Below, piece after piece: positions 27,491 to 36,491 of a DNA stretch of 56,434 nucleotides; the stretch's first letter is position 1; each line of letters begins with the position of its first letter. The position numbers and the translations under genes are program-made. Below the pieces are notes generated by a model. It made no database searches and was not told the DNA's origin. It was given only the letters and a program-made list of their open reading frames with translations. This DNA is from an uncultured Campylobacter sp. (lineage in GTDB: Bacteria > Campylobacterota > Campylobacteria > Campylobacterales > Campylobacteraceae), in assembly GCF_944323605.1 (NCBI RefSeq), contig NZ_CALUTC010000010.1, forward strand, positions 1 through 56,434, in the 5' to 3' direction.

Positions 27491-28120
27491 TTAGTGAGAA
27501 CCTATAAAGTATTTTTCCACATCATCGAGCAATTTATCGCAGTATTTAGAGTCTAGACTTTTTTCTACTATAAGGTTTATGTAGGTTTTTGTGTCTCTAA
27601 AACTTCCTGCCGATTTTACATTATCCCTGCCTAGTGTTTGCCCTTCTTTTGTGTATTTTATATTTATATTAAATTTTAAAGCAGCTGAAGCCTCTCCTAA
27701 ATTTGTTTCTATCAATACGTTCATATTAGAAGCTTTTGACAAAGTAGCTTGTGTTTTTGATATAATCTCTCTAAATCTTTGATACAGTCTTATTAAATCT
27801 TTTATAAATTTGTCATCAAAACTTTCATAGGCTATTTTTAACCTATTTTTAATATCCTCAGTAGTTCCCTTTTCAGCAGCCACAAAGACCATATAAAAGC
27901 CATTTTTTATATCTACTTGTTGGGTTTTTACATCTCTTCCGCTTGACATAACTTTTACATATATTGCATTGTCAAGATAAATTCTATCTATCATAGGTCC
28001 GTAAATTTCATATTCTTTTCTTCTTGTTATTACTTCTCTTGCTATTACATTTAATTTTACTGAAGCTTCATGAACTATAGGCTCCATTTCTTTTTTTATA
28101 TCAAGTAATTCTTTCAGCAT
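27491..28120 (-). CDS. Conserved hypothetical protein
   Basis: A 209-residue soluble protein that I cannot assign. It has a helical N-terminus (LKELLDIKKEMEPIVHEASVK... in outline), then an alpha/beta middle with EYEIYGPMIDRIYLDNAIYVKV, a region of amphipathic helices (about 95-130), and a final NIKYTKEGQTLGRD segment. There is no signal peptide or membrane helix. Start ATG 28120 has AAGGAGC upstream. It converges on the 26337 gene with 11 bases between them and is divergent from the DUF305 gene. It looks like a genuine conserved gene by codon use. Confidence 0.7.
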   Translation of the reverse strand: MLKELLDIKKEMEPIVHEASVKLNVIAREVITRRKEYEIYGPMIDRIYLDNAIYVKVMSSGRDVKTQQVDIKNGFYMVFVAAEKGTTEDIKNRLKIAYESFDDKFIKDLIRLYQRFREIISKTQATLSKASNMNVLIETNLGEASAALKFNINIKYTKEGQTLGRDNVKSAGSFRDTKTYINLIVEKSLDSKYCDKLLDDVEKYFIGSH

Positions 28121-28219
28121 AAAAAGCTCCTTAAAAACAAGTTTAGATTTTATCTAATTTTTTCTTAACAATAATTTAGTAAAATTCTAGCATAAAAATT
28201 TTACTAAGGATGAAAAAAT

Positions 28220-28831
28220 ATGAAAAATATACTTATTTTGCTTATTTTAAGTATAGCTTTTGTTTTTGCTAAACAACATTCTCAAATCAAAGATAGCATT
28301 TCAGATCAAATTTTATCTTCTATGCATAAGCCTATGATGGATACTAGCTTTGTTGAAAGTAAAAACATAGAAAAAGACTTTTTGGCAAATATGATACCTC
28401 ATCATCAAGGTGCTATAAATTCATCAAAACTACTTTTAGAATACAGCAGCGATAAAAAACTAAAAGAAATAGCACAAAATATTATAAAAGCACAAGAAAA
28501 AGAGATAATAGAATTTAAAGAAATTTTAGACAAAAAAGCTTATAAAGAAACAAAAATTTCTAAAAAAGACTATGAAAATTTTGTTAAAGATGAAAAAGAT
28601 ATTATGAAAAAGATGATGCATAGTATGCATATGGTTAAGGCTAGTAAAAATATAGAGAAAGATTTTATGCAAGCTATGATACACCATCATCAAGGTGCGG
28701 TTGATTTATCTAAGCAAATTTTATCGCTTAGCAAAGATGATAAGATAAGACAAATAGCACAAAACATTATAGAAACACAAGAAAAAGAAATACAAGATTT
28801 TAAAACACTTTTAGAAAAGCAAGCTAAATAA
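28220..28831 (+). CDS. DUF305 periplasmic protein with two HHQGA repeats
   Basis: A 203-residue exported protein. Residues 1-17 form a Sec signal peptide. The mature part has two tandem DUF305 halves, each with a Met/His cluster, MIPHHQGA near residue 62 and MIHHHQGA near 153, followed by a helix and an ETQEKEI-type segment. DUF305 proteins are ferritin-like helical bundles, often linked to copper or other metals. Metal binding is likely from the Met/His content; copper is inference. It lies 11 bases before gltD in place of the usual gltB. Confidence 0.85.
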   Translation: MKNILILLILSIAFVFAKQHSQIKDSISDQILSSMHKPMMDTSFVESKNIEKDFLANMIPHHQGAINSSKLLLEYSSDKKLKEIAQNIIKAQEKEIIEFKEILDKKAYKETKISKKDYENFVKDEKDIMKKMMHSMHMVKASKNIEKDFMQAMIHHHQGAVDLSKQILSLSKDDKIRQIAQNIIETQEKEIQDFKTLLEKQAK

Positions 28832-28842
28832 AAGGAGTTATT

Positions 28843-30291
28843 ATGGGTAATCCGCGAGGTTTTTTGGACTTTAAAAGAAAAGAATTTAAAAAAATTCCAG
28901 CAAAAGATAGGATAAAAAATTATAATGAATTTGTTCTTTTAAACGATAAAAAGGAGCAAGAAATTCAAGCTGCACGTTGTATGGACTGTGGCGTTGCTTT
29001 TTGTCACGCGGGTTTAAAAAGCTCTAAAAAAGATATAGGTTGCCCTTTAAATAATCTTATACCAGAATTTAACGATGCTATTTATAAAGGCTTATGGGAA
29101 GAAGCTTATAAAAGGCTTAGTATAACTAATCCTTTTCCGGAATTTACGGGCAGAGTTTGTCCTGCACCTTGTGAAGATTCTTGCGTGTGTGCCATAAATA
29201 CAGATAGCGTAACTATAAAAAATAACGAATTAGCTATCATTGAAAATGCTTTTAAAGAAAATTTGGTAAAAGCTACAAAAAAACATAAGTCAAATTCTAT
29301 TAAAATAGCCATAGTAGGTAGTGGTCCAGCAGCCTTAGCCTGTGCTAATGAGCTTAATCATTTGGGATATTCTGTAACAATTTTTGAAAGAAGCGATAGG
29401 TTAGGCGGACTTTTGATGTATGGAATCCCTGATATGAAGCTTGATAAATCTGTGATAGATAGGAGAATAAAGCTTTTAGAGGAAAGCGGTATAGAATTTA
29501 AGACAAAGCAAGATATAAATTCAAAACAAAAGGTGCAAAAGCTTAAAAAAGATTTTGATTATATAGTGCTTTGCACAGGAGCGTCAAAGCCTTTAAATTT
29601 AGACATTAAGGGTAGAAATTTAGAAGGCGTGATGTATGCACTTGATTTTTTAACTCATAACACAAAATCACTTCTTGACACAGGAAAGCCATCAAATTTA
29701 GCTAAAGGAAAAGACGTGCTTATCATAGGAAGCGGGGATACAAGCGTTGATTGTGTCGCTGTTGCTACAAGAGCTGGAGCAAAAAGCATAACTCGCTTTG
29801 AAAGGAGTCCAAAAAGACCTCTTAAAAGAAGTAAAGATAATCCTTGGCCATTAAAAGCTGATATTTTTACTACAGATTACGGTCTTGAAGAGGCTATAGA
29901 AAAATACGGGCAAGACCCAAGATTGTATCAAAAAATGACTAAAGAATTTGTAGGTGCGAATGGATTTGTAAGAGCTGTTTTAGCGAGTGATTTAAAACAA
30001 GAGCTAAAAGACGGCAAAAAGATAAATGTAGAAATTCCAAATTCTATAAAGGAATATAAAGCCGATTTAGTTTTACTTGCTATGGGTTTTGAGGGTAGCG
30101 AGGATGATATAAAGACAAATTTTGAACTTGATTTTGATAAAAATCATAATATTTTGGCTACAAACTACCAAAGTAGCGATGATAAAATTTTTGTGTGTGG
30201 AGATGCTAGAATGGGGCAGTCTTTAGTAGTTTGGGCTATCAAAGACGGGATACTTTGTGCTAGGGCTATGCATGAAAAAATTAAGAATTAA
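28843..30291 (+). CDS. gltD: Glutamate synthase small subunit
   Basis: An FAD/NADPH-dependent electron-transfer subunit for glutamate synthase. The 482 residues contain the two [4Fe-4S]-type cysteine clusters (CMDCGVAFCHAG; CPAPCEDSCVC), the FAD fold VGSGPAALACANEL, the NADPH fold IGSGDTSVDCV and the CGDARMGQSLVVWAI end. It needs the large subunit GltB, which is not adjacent here; either gltB lies elsewhere or this protein serves another partner. The DUF305 gene is just upstream, so they may be co-expressed. Confidence 0.94.
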   Translation: MGNPRGFLDFKRKEFKKIPAKDRIKNYNEFVLLNDKKEQEIQAARCMDCGVAFCHAGLKSSKKDIGCPLNNLIPEFNDAIYKGLWEEAYKRLSITNPFPEFTGRVCPAPCEDSCVCAINTDSVTIKNNELAIIENAFKENLVKATKKHKSNSIKIAIVGSGPAALACANELNHLGYSVTIFERSDRLGGLLMYGIPDMKLDKSVIDRRIKLLEESGIEFKTKQDINSKQKVQKLKKDFDYIVLCTGASKPLNLDIKGRNLEGVMYALDFLTHNTKSLLDTGKPSNLAKGKDVLIIGSGDTSVDCVAVATRAGAKSITRFERSPKRPLKRSKDNPWPLKADIFTTDYGLEEAIEKYGQDPRLYQKMTKEFVGANGFVRAVLASDLKQELKDGKKINVEIPNSIKEYKADLVLLAMGFEGSEDDIKTNFELDFDKNHNILATNYQSSDDKIFVCGDARMGQSLVVWAIKDGILCARAMHEKIKN

Positions 30292-30307
30292 ACAAGAAAA
30301 CATTTGC

Positions 30308-30313
30308 TAGAAT
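30308..30313 (+). promoter_or_regulatory. -10 box of rpmI-rplT
   Basis: TAGAAT in the gtld-rpmI gap, 32 bases before the rpmI ATG. Usual Campylobacter form. Confidence 0.5.
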
Positions 30314-30344
30314 ATAAGCTTTACTAAAAATTTAAAGGAACGAT

Positions 30345-30536
30345 ATGCCTAAAATGAAAAGCGTGAAAAGTGCAGTGAAACGTTTTAAAGTAGGTAAAAA
30401 TAAGATAAAAAGAGGTCAAGCATTCAGATCTCACATATTAACGAAAAAACCTGCTAAGAGAATGAGAAAACTTCGCCAAGTAGCCTATGTGCATAGCACT
30501 AATGTAAAAGCAGTTGAAAAAATGCTTGTAATGTAA
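30345..30536 (+). CDS. rpmI: Ribosomal protein L35
   Basis: A 63-residue highly basic protein of the 50S subunit. The sequence begins [17 protein letters not shown] and contains the family signature for L35 ([15 protein letters not shown]). AAAGGA lies upstream of the ATG. It precedes rplT by 92 bases, as elsewhere in the genus, without infC in front. The gap may hold a regulatory structure. Confidence 0.97.
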   Translation: MPKMKSVKSAVKRFKVGKNKIKRGQAFRSHILTKKPAKRMRKLRQVAYVHSTNVKAVEKMLVM

Positions 30537-30628
30537 AGGTTTTGACTAGGTCATTTAAACTCCCCTTAATCGTATAGAAAAAAGGGAAAGCTCCTTTTAT
30601 TAGGACGCCATTTTTAGAAAGGAAAAGT
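30537..30628 (+). promoter_or_regulatory. Structured rpmI-rplT intercistronic region
   Basis: The 92-base gap can form two exclusive stems: CCCCTT (30562-30567) with AAGGG in the AAAAAAGGG stretch (about 30578-30585), or AAAAGG with CCTTTT (30593-30598). L20 is known to autoregulate by binding RNA in this operon in other bacteria. That this gap is the L20 target is speculation. Confidence 0.3.
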
Positions 30629-30982
30629 ATGGCAAGAGTAAAAACAGGTGTTGTAAGAAGAAGAAGACACAAAAAAATTCTAAAATTAGCAAGAGGATTT
30701 TATAGCGGTCGTAGAAAGCATTTTAGAAAGGCTAAAGAACAGCTAGAAAGAAGTTTGGTTTATGCCTACCGCGATAGAAGACGAAAGAAAAGAGATTTTA
30801 GAAGATTATGGATAGTTAGAATAAACGCTGCTTGTAGGCTAAATGATATAAGCTACTCTAAATTTATAAATGGACTCAAAAAAGCTGGTATAGAACTAGA
30901 TAGAAAGGTTTTAGCTAGCATAGCTATGGACGATAGTAAAGCTTTTTCTAAGCTGGTTGATGAGGCTAAAAAGGCTTTATAA
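30629..30982 (+). CDS. rplT: Ribosomal protein L20
   Basis: A 117-residue basic protein needed for early 50S assembly. The start [21 protein letters not shown] (in outline) and the middle [36 protein letters not shown] and the C-terminal ARIN-like [16 protein letters not shown] are the L20 signatures. SD is AAAGGAAAAG before ATG 30629. It is the last gene of the operon, closed by a strong hairpin. Confidence 0.97.
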   Translation: MARVKTGVVRRRRHKKILKLARGFYSGRRKHFRKAKEQLERSLVYAYRDRRRKKRDFRRLWIVRINAACRLNDISYSKFINGLKKAGIELDRKVLASIAMDDSKAFSKLVDEAKKAL

Positions 30983-30986
30983 TACT

Positions 30987-31017
30987 TACCAAAAGACTCT
31001 TTGTCTTTTGGTATTCT
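30987..31017 (+). terminator. rplT terminator
   Basis: TACCAAAAGAC (30987-30997) pairs perfectly with GTCTTTTGGTA (31003-31013) around TCTTT, followed by TTCT. It sits 5 bases after the rplT stop codon. Confidence 0.65.
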
Positions 31018-31231
31018 TAACTTTTGTTTTATGTTAGCTATATATTTATCTTTTTTACACATCTCTATGTTTTTTGACATTACTAAAGCTTATGTTATCA
31101 TATCTTTGAAGAACGGTTTTTTTAAAACCATACCTTTATGTAATGTTTTGACATATATAAAATTTTGAAAATCTGTTTTTTAAATAAGTGTTATAAGCTT
31201 ATAGATGAAGCCTACGTTAATGTAGGCTTTA
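31018..31231. other. Non-coding gap between rplT and dps
   Basis: No convincing gene is seen in this 214-base AT-rich gap. It contains an inverted repeat next to dps (AAGCCTAC 31208-31215 with GTAGGCTT 31222-31229) that may mark the end of the dps transcript, although no T-run follows on the minus strand. Confidence 0.4.
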
Positions 31232-31669
31232 TTAGGCAAGAGTAGAATCAAGCATCCATATAGCTTTTTCAAGCTCTGCTATCTTATCTTGTGCTAAAGT
31301 TTGGCTTGTTGTATCGCCTTCTTTTTCAGATTCTTCATCTAGTTTTTTAAATTCTTTCAAAAGATATTTATAATCTTCTCTTATAAGCTCTAATACTTCG
31401 CTTGTGCTAAAATTGTCCTTTTCTACTTTTGGAGCCTTAGATGCTTCTACCAAAGCTTTAGGACAAACCAAAGCCTTTCCTTTAAGTTGCAAAATTCTTT
31501 CAGCAACATCATCAAAAAGCTCTGCCATATCTTCATATGCGTCCTCTGTGTATTTATGCACTGCTTGAAATTGCAAACCTTTCACATTCCAGTGATAGTT
31601 GTGAAATTTTATCCACAAACTATGAGCATCTGCTTGAAGTTGGCTTAATTGTTGTATAACTTTTGACAT
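31232..31669 (-). CDS. dps: Dps-family ferritin
   Basis: A 145-residue mini-ferritin that forms a 12-mer, oxidises and stores iron and protects against peroxide. The ferroxidase residues appear in [16 protein letters not shown] (His in FHNYHW) and the [16 protein letters not shown] helix, so the center is intact. Length and sequence match Campylobacter Dps (Cj1534c). Start ATG at 31669 with AAGGAGACA upstream. A TATAAT -10 box lies at 31702-31707. Confidence 0.96.
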   Translation of the reverse strand: MSKVIQQLSQLQADAHSLWIKFHNYHWNVKGLQFQAVHKYTEDAYEDMAELFDDVAERILQLKGKALVCPKALVEASKAPKVEKDNFSTSEVLELIREDYKYLLKEFKKLDEESEKEGDTTSQTLAQDKIAELEKAIWMLDSTLA

Positions 31670-31701
31670 ATTGTCTCCTTTGTATATTTTATATTTTTGT
31701 C

Positions 31702-31707
31702 ATTATA
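31702..31707 (-). promoter_or_regulatory. -10 box of dps
   Basis: On the minus strand it reads TATAAT, 33 bases before the dps start codon. Confidence 0.55.
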
Positions 31708-31800
31708 GCATAAAAATATTAATATATATTTTTATTTAATAAAAATTATTATTTATGTATTAATACTCAAATTTTTATTTTTATTTAACCTTGCAAATTG

Positions 31801-31806
31801 TAGAAT
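31801..31806 (+). promoter_or_regulatory. -10 box of rpmE operon
   Basis: TAGAAT 34 bases before rpmE. It probably drives rpmE, rsmI, the rRNA methylase and further genes, which are packed closely to about 38.1 kb. Confidence 0.5.
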
Positions 31807-31839
31807 TCAGGCTATTTATTAGCTAAGTAAGGATTAAAA

Positions 31840-32040
31840 ATGAAAAAAGATATACACCCAGAATTTGTAGAATGCAAAGTAAGTTGTGCTTGTGGAAATA
31901 CTTTTGTAACAAGATCAAATAAAAGTGAATTAAGAGTTGATATATGTTCTTCTTGTCATCCTTTTTTCACAGGTAGTGAAAAGATAGTAGATTCTGCTGG
32001 TAGGGTTGAGAAATTTAAGAAAAAGTATGCGATGCAGTAA
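31840..32040 (+). CDS. rpmE: Ribosomal protein L31 (zinc form)
   Basis: A 66-residue 50S protein. It keeps the zinc-binding cysteines (SCAC and CSSC), so it is the C+ type that holds zinc. The VARSNKSEL-type core and [24 protein letters not shown] ending are typical of L31. SD is AAGGA. It is followed by rsmI after 3 bases, the same order as C. jejuni Cj0155c-Cj0154c. Confidence 0.96.
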   Translation: MKKDIHPEFVECKVSCACGNTFVTRSNKSELRVDICSSCHPFFTGSEKIVDSAGRVEKFKKKYAMQ

Positions 32041-32043
32041 TTT

Positions 32044-32865
32044 ATGCTTTATTTTATACCAAGCCCTATAGGAAATTTAGAGGATATATCTTATAGAGCT
32101 ATTAGCTTATTAAAAGAATGCGATGTAATCATTTGTGAGGATACTAGAGTTTGCAAATCCTTAATACAAGCTTTAAATTTCAAATTCGATTTAAGCATAA
32201 AAATAAGCAAATTTATGTCCTTGCACTCTCATAATGAAAAAGATTTTTTATCTAAAATAGACAAGGACTTTTTTAAAAAAAATGTAATTTATATGAGCGA
32301 TGCTGGTATGCCTTGCATAAGTGATCCTGGGGCAGTTTTGGTTGATTTTGCTATAAAAAATAAAATAGATTATGAGGTTATACCAGGAGCAAATGCTCTT
32401 ATCTGTGCTTTTGCTTCTAGTGGCTTTACTCAAAAGGAATTTAGCTTTTTTGCTTTTTTGTCAAATAAGGGAAAAGATAGGCAAAACGAAATAAAAAATT
32501 TAATGCAAAATCCCTATATAAGCGTGGTATATGAAGCACCTACTAGAATTTTATCCTTGATAGAAAGTATAGCTTCTATAGATGAAGATAGAGTTTTATT
32601 TGCTATAAAAGAGATAAGTAAAAAATTTGAAAAAAAATTTAAAGCAAGTGCAAAGGAGCTTTTAAAAATTCTTAAAAATGAAAATTTAAACGGTGAATGG
32701 GTGCTTGTGGTGGATTCTAATAAAAATGAAAAAAGAAATTTTATAAATGAAAATGATATATTGAATTTAAATATACCATTAAAGGAAAAAAGTAAGCTTT
32801 TGGCAAAAATTAATTCAAAAAATCCAAAAGAAATTTACAAAAAACTACTTTTAAGTCAAAATTAG
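32044..32865 (+). CDS. rsmI: 16S rRNA 2'-O-methyltransferase RsmI
   Basis: Methylates the 2'-O of C1402 of 16S rRNA. The 273 residues show the family's SPIGNLEDISYRA start, CEDTRVCKSL, SDAGMPCISDPG and ALLICAFASSGF-like PGANALICAFASSG. It belongs to the tetrapyrrole methylase superfamily. It begins 3 bases after rpmE. The C-terminus is Lys-rich and ends KEIYKKLLLSQN. Confidence 0.94.
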   Translation: MLYFIPSPIGNLEDISYRAISLLKECDVIICEDTRVCKSLIQALNFKFDLSIKISKFMSLHSHNEKDFLSKIDKDFFKKNVIYMSDAGMPCISDPGAVLVDFAIKNKIDYEVIPGANALICAFASSGFTQKEFSFFAFLSNKGKDRQNEIKNLMQNPYISVVYEAPTRILSLIESIASIDEDRVLFAIKEISKKFEKKFKASAKELLKILKNENLNGEWVLVVDSNKNEKRNFINENDILNLNIPLKEKSKLLAKINSKNPKEIYKKLLLSQN

Positions 32866-32874
32866 GTAAAATCT

Positions 32875-33552
32875 ATGATAGTTTATGGAAAACAAGTGTT
32901 CTTTTACATTTTACAAAAGCATAAGCATTTGATAAATGAGATTTATTTAGCTAAAGAGTGCGATAAGGCTACATTTAATAATATAATAAAAGAGGGCTTT
33001 AAAATAAATAAGCTAGATTTTAAAAAAGCTCAATCTATGTCTAAAAATGGCAATCATCAAGGTTTTTTGATGGATATAAAAGAATACGATTTTGCTGATT
33101 TTGCTGTGCTTAAAAAGCAAAATTTCTTAGTTTTGCTTTACGGACTTTGCGATATAGGAAATGTAGGAGCTATTGCTAGAAGTGCTTATGCTTTCGGTGT
33201 TGATGGTTTATTGCTTTCAAATGAGCTGCCTATGAGTGGCGTGATACGTGCTAGTTGTGGTGCAGCTTTAGATATAAAAATAGCTCTTAAAAAAGATGTT
33301 TTATCGCTTTTAAATGAGCTTAAATTAGAAGGATTTAGCATATATTCAAGTGCTAAAGAAGGTAAAGATGTGAGAGGTTTTAAATTTTCTGATAAAAAAA
33401 TTTTGATTATGGGTAGTGAGGGTTTTGGTTTGCCAAATAAAATACTTAAAAAAAGTGATGAAATTTTAAGTATAAATATGAAGAATGACTTTGACAGTTT
33501 AAATGTCAATGCTGCATTTTCAATACTTTGTGATAGGATTGTGAATGGATAA
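32875..33552 (+). CDS. rlmB: TrmH/SpoU-family rRNA methyltransferase (RlmB-like)
   Basis: A 225-residue SPOUT methyltransferase. The N-terminal L30e-like substrate domain (residues 1-70) has YGKQVFFYIL; motif 1 is DIGNVGAIARSAYAFG, motif 2 IMGSEGFGL and motif 3 LNVNAAFSILCDRI, which form the knotted cofactor site. The likely target is G2251 of 23S rRNA, but the family includes several specificities, so the symbol is provisional. It overlaps the next gene by 8 bases. Confidence 0.82.
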   Translation: MIVYGKQVFFYILQKHKHLINEIYLAKECDKATFNNIIKEGFKINKLDFKKAQSMSKNGNHQGFLMDIKEYDFADFAVLKKQNFLVLLYGLCDIGNVGAIARSAYAFGVDGLLLSNELPMSGVIRASCGAALDIKIALKKDVLSLLNELKLEGFSIYSSAKEGKDVRGFKFSDKKILIMGSEGFGLPNKILKKSDEILSINMKNDFDSLNVNAAFSILCDRIVNG

Positions 33553-34483
33553 GAGATTGCAAGATTTAAATTTAAAAGAGGTTGCTAAAAAGACTCAGTT
33601 AGAGCTTGAATTTTTAAATGCTTTGGTGGAAAAGGATTTCAAGTCGCTTTCTAAATTTAATGTAAAAGGCTTTTGTAAAATACTTACAAGAGAGTATGAA
33701 ATAGATTTTACAAGTTTCTTAGAAGAGTATTACGCCTTTTTAGATGAGAGCAGTGAGCAAAAAAGTATCAAAAAAGATGATGCATCACCGCAAATAACTA
33801 CACAAGTGGATTCTTATTCGCAAAAATCGTCAGCTTTTTGGATATATTTGCTTGTGATTTTAATTTTACTTGTGGGCGGTGTTTTTGCTGCATATAAATA
33901 TGGTTTTTTTGATAAATTCTTAGCTACAAATGATGATCCTATAAATTCTTCTGTTATAGATATAGTAGGTGAGGCTAAAGACAATTTAAATTCTACTCTC
34001 ATTACAAATGATAGTTCAAATTCACAAGAAGATACTAATGAAGACACTCAAAATGAAAATACTCAAAAGGCAGAAGAAAGCACACAAGAAGATACAAAAA
34101 CTGATGAAAACAACAAATCCATAGAGCAAAACGTAAGCACACCAGCCCCGGTTCAATCAGCTACAGTTATGCAAGATGCCATATCAAGGATAAACAATAA
34201 ACAAGAAGCAGTATTTAGCACTAGCGGCAAGGTTTGGGTTGGATTTATCACTTTAAGCGATTATAAAAAAACTGCTATAGTTACAGACCAGAATTTTTCT
34301 GTAGATTTATCTGTAAATCAGTTGATATTAGTAGGAGCTACGGCACTTACTGTGGTAGATAATGAAGGAAATATTCAAGAATTTCCAGCCGGCTCTTCTA
34401 AGAGATTTTTAGTAAAAGATGGCAAAATAAGAAGTGTGAGTTTAAATGAATTTATGAGTAATAATAAAGGTAGAGAATGGTAA
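33545..34483 (+). CDS. RodZ-like membrane protein with glycosylation sites (Cj0152-like)
   Basis: A 312-residue protein. Residues 1-60 resemble a RodZ-type helix-turn-helix (KEVAKKTQLELEFLNALVE, GFCKILTREYEID); one membrane helix spans about 97-120; an acidic Asn/Thr/Glu/Gln-rich periplasmic linker follows; and a C-terminal beta domain (about 225-312) resembles the RodZ C-terminus. Two PglB sequons are visible: E-N-N190-K-S and E-Q-N196-V-S. RodZ links MreB to the cell-wall machinery; the same role is inferred. It overlaps the 33552 stop codon and the next gene. Confidence 0.8.
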   Translation: MDKRLQDLNLKEVAKKTQLELEFLNALVEKDFKSLSKFNVKGFCKILTREYEIDFTSFLEEYYAFLDESSEQKSIKKDDASPQITTQVDSYSQKSSAFWIYLLVILILLVGGVFAAYKYGFFDKFLATNDDPINSSVIDIVGEAKDNLNSTLITNDSSNSQEDTNEDTQNENTQKAEESTQEDTKTDENNKSIEQNVSTPAPVQSATVMQDAISRINNKQEAVFSTSGKVWVGFITLSDYKKTAIVTDQNFSVDLSVNQLILVGATALTVVDNEGNIQEFPAGSSKRFLVKDGKIRSVSLNEFMSNNKGREW

Positions 34484-35283
34484 GAATTTTATCATTTTGT
34501 GTAATTTTATTTGCAAATTGTTTTGCTATTAGCTCTCTTGATTTGGCTAGAAATATAGTTGCAAATCCATCTCTTGACGCTGATTTAAAGCTTTTATTTG
34601 AGGGCAAGAATTATACAGATCATTTAGGTTATCCAAAATGGGATACTATAAGTTCTATACTTAAGACAAATTCTTTAGTGAATTTTACATTAAAATCTCC
34701 TACAGCTTTGAATTTAAGCTTTTCATCGCAAGCTGATTCTGTATTGTTTATAAAAATCCTTAATGATTCCTTGAGTGAAGCCGGATTCGTGCATTTTATG
34801 CCTGTGAAATTTACAAAAAATGAAGCATTAAACATATATACAGTAAGAGTGGAATCTAGGTATCTTTTAGACCCTGGTCTGTTTAGTAGAATTTTGTCAA
34901 AAAATTTGGTATATATAAAGAATATTAAAAAAATTGCATATAATTCCTACGAATATGAATTAGACTTTTCAAACGCTCATTTTAATCCGAGCATTCTCAT
35001 TCCTATTAATAGTGCAAAAGAGCTTAGAAGACCTCATAGAGATTATCTAATATCCCTACAAGGTGCTACTGTTATAAGCATAGAAGCAAATCCAAGCGAT
35101 AATTGGTTTCCAAAACTTTTGTTTTTAGATGGAAATTTAGATTTACTTGAAAGTATTAAAAGCCCTGATAAGAAAAATTCATTATCTAGAAGCATACCTA
35201 GTAAAGCAGAATATTTAATAATAGGCGATAATTTTAATTTAGATAATATAAGACGAGGTCTTAAGATAGAGCTTAGGAGGTGA
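34477..35283 (+). CDS. Exported protein of unknown role (Cj0151-like)
   Basis: A 268-residue protein with a signal peptide (residues 1-17, ending around CFAISSLD). The mature part has repeated beta-hairpin-like stretches and no motif I know. It overlaps the RodZ-like gene by 7 bases and precedes the aminotransferase by 3 bases. Its conserved partnership with the RodZ-like gene suggests an envelope or shape-related function in the periplasm, but this is inferred from context only. Confidence 0.78.
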   Translation: MVRILSFCVILFANCFAISSLDLARNIVANPSLDADLKLLFEGKNYTDHLGYPKWDTISSILKTNSLVNFTLKSPTALNLSFSSQADSVLFIKILNDSLSEAGFVHFMPVKFTKNEALNIYTVRVESRYLLDPGLFSRILSKNLVYIKNIKKIAYNSYEYELDFSNAHFNPSILIPINSAKELRRPHRDYLISLQGATVISIEANPSDNWFPKLLFLDGNLDLLESIKSPDKKNSLSRSIPSKAEYLIIGDNFNLDNIRRGLKIELRR

Positions 35284-35286
35284 TTT

Positions 35287-36489
35287 GTGTTTGATGAAAT
35301 TCGCTTTAATACCATAGAAAGACTACCAAACTATGTTTTTGCAGAAGTTAATGCTATAAAATTAGCTGCTAGAAGGGCTGGAGAAGATATAATCGACTTT
35401 TCTATGGGTAATCCAAGCGGAAAAACACCTCAACATATTATCGATAAGCTTTGTGATAGTGCAAATAAAGAAAAAACTTCTGGCTATTCCGCTTCTGCTG
35501 GAATTTATAAATTAAGATTAGCTATTTGTTCTTGGTATAAAAGAAAATATCAAGTCGAGCTTGACCCTGAAACAGAAGCCGTTGCAACTATGGGTAGCAA
35601 GGAAGGTTTTGTTAATTTAGCAAGAGCTATAATAAATCCCGGCGATGTAGCCATAGTCCCTACTCCAGCATACCCTATACATACGCACGGTTTTATTTTA
35701 GCCGGTGGTTCGGTTAGCAAAATGCCTATGTATTATAACGATAAATTTGAGCTTGATGAAAATAAATTTTTTGAAAGCTTGGAATACACTTTAAGGGAAA
35801 GCGAACCACGTGCTAGATATTTAGTCGTAAATTTTCCTCATAATCCAACCACAGTAACGGTTCAAAAAAGCTTTTATGAAAGACTTGTAAAGATAGCTAA
35901 AAAAGAGAGATTTTACATCATATCAGATATAGCCTATGCAGAACTTACTTTTAAAGGATATAAAACCCCTTCTATACTCGAGGTAGATGGTGCAAAAGAT
36001 GTAGCAGTGGAATGCTATACACTTTCAAAGTCTTATAATATGGCTGGTTGGCGTGTAGGTTTTTTAGTAGGCAATAAAAGACTTATTTCAGCTCTTAAAA
36101 AGATAAAATCTTGGCTTGATTATGGTATGTATACACCTATACAAGTTGCTGCTACTATAGCTCTTGATAGCGATCAAAGCTGTGTTGAAGAGATAAGAAA
36201 AATATACGAGAAAAGACTAGAAATAACAGTTGATGCCTTTGGTAATGCTGGTTGGAATCTTTTAGAGCCTAGTGCTAGTATGTTTATATGGGCTAAACTG
36301 CCTCCACAAAAAGCACATTTAAAGAGTCTTGAGTTTTCAAAACAGCTTTTACAGAAAGCACAAGTTGCGGTGAGTCCGGGTGTTGGATTTGGTGAAGCTG
36401 GAGATGAATATGTGCGCATAGCCTTGATAGAAAATGAAAATAGAATTCGCCAAGCTGCAAGAAATATTAAAAAATATCTAAAAGAGTGA
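35287..36489 (+). CDS. Class I/II aminotransferase (AlaC-like)
   Basis: A 400-residue PLP enzyme with a GTG start at 35287 (SD AGGAGG). The PLP-lysine segment is SKSYNMAGWRVGFLVG, with NFPHNPTT, SDIAYAELTF and the terminal RIAL motif around the substrate-binding Arg. It resembles AlaC and the LL-diaminopimelate/aspartate-type enzymes. Placement directly upstream of hom suggests it serves aspartate-family or alanine metabolism; the substrate is not settled. C. jejuni has Cj0150c in the same position. Confidence 0.88.
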   Translation: MFDEIRFNTIERLPNYVFAEVNAIKLAARRAGEDIIDFSMGNPSGKTPQHIIDKLCDSANKEKTSGYSASAGIYKLRLAICSWYKRKYQVELDPETEAVATMGSKEGFVNLARAIINPGDVAIVPTPAYPIHTHGFILAGGSVSKMPMYYNDKFELDENKFFESLEYTLRESEPRARYLVVNFPHNPTTVTVQKSFYERLVKIAKKERFYIISDIAYAELTFKGYKTPSILEVDGAKDVAVECYTLSKSYNMAGWRVGFLVGNKRLISALKKIKSWLDYGMYTPIQVAATIALDSDQSCVEEIRKIYEKRLEITVDAFGNAGWNLLEPSASMFIWAKLPPQKAHLKSLEFSKQLLQKAQVAVSPGVGFGEAGDEYVRIALIENENRIRQAARNIKKYLKE

Positions 36490-36491
36490 TT

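Noticed and set aside
31208..31229. dps terminator
   Set aside because: The inverted repeat has no T-run on the minus strand; reported only within the gap description.
36486..36491. GTG two codons upstream of the hom ATG
   Set aside because: Adds only Met-Ile and overlaps the previous stop; the ATG fits the family start MKIAILGYG better.
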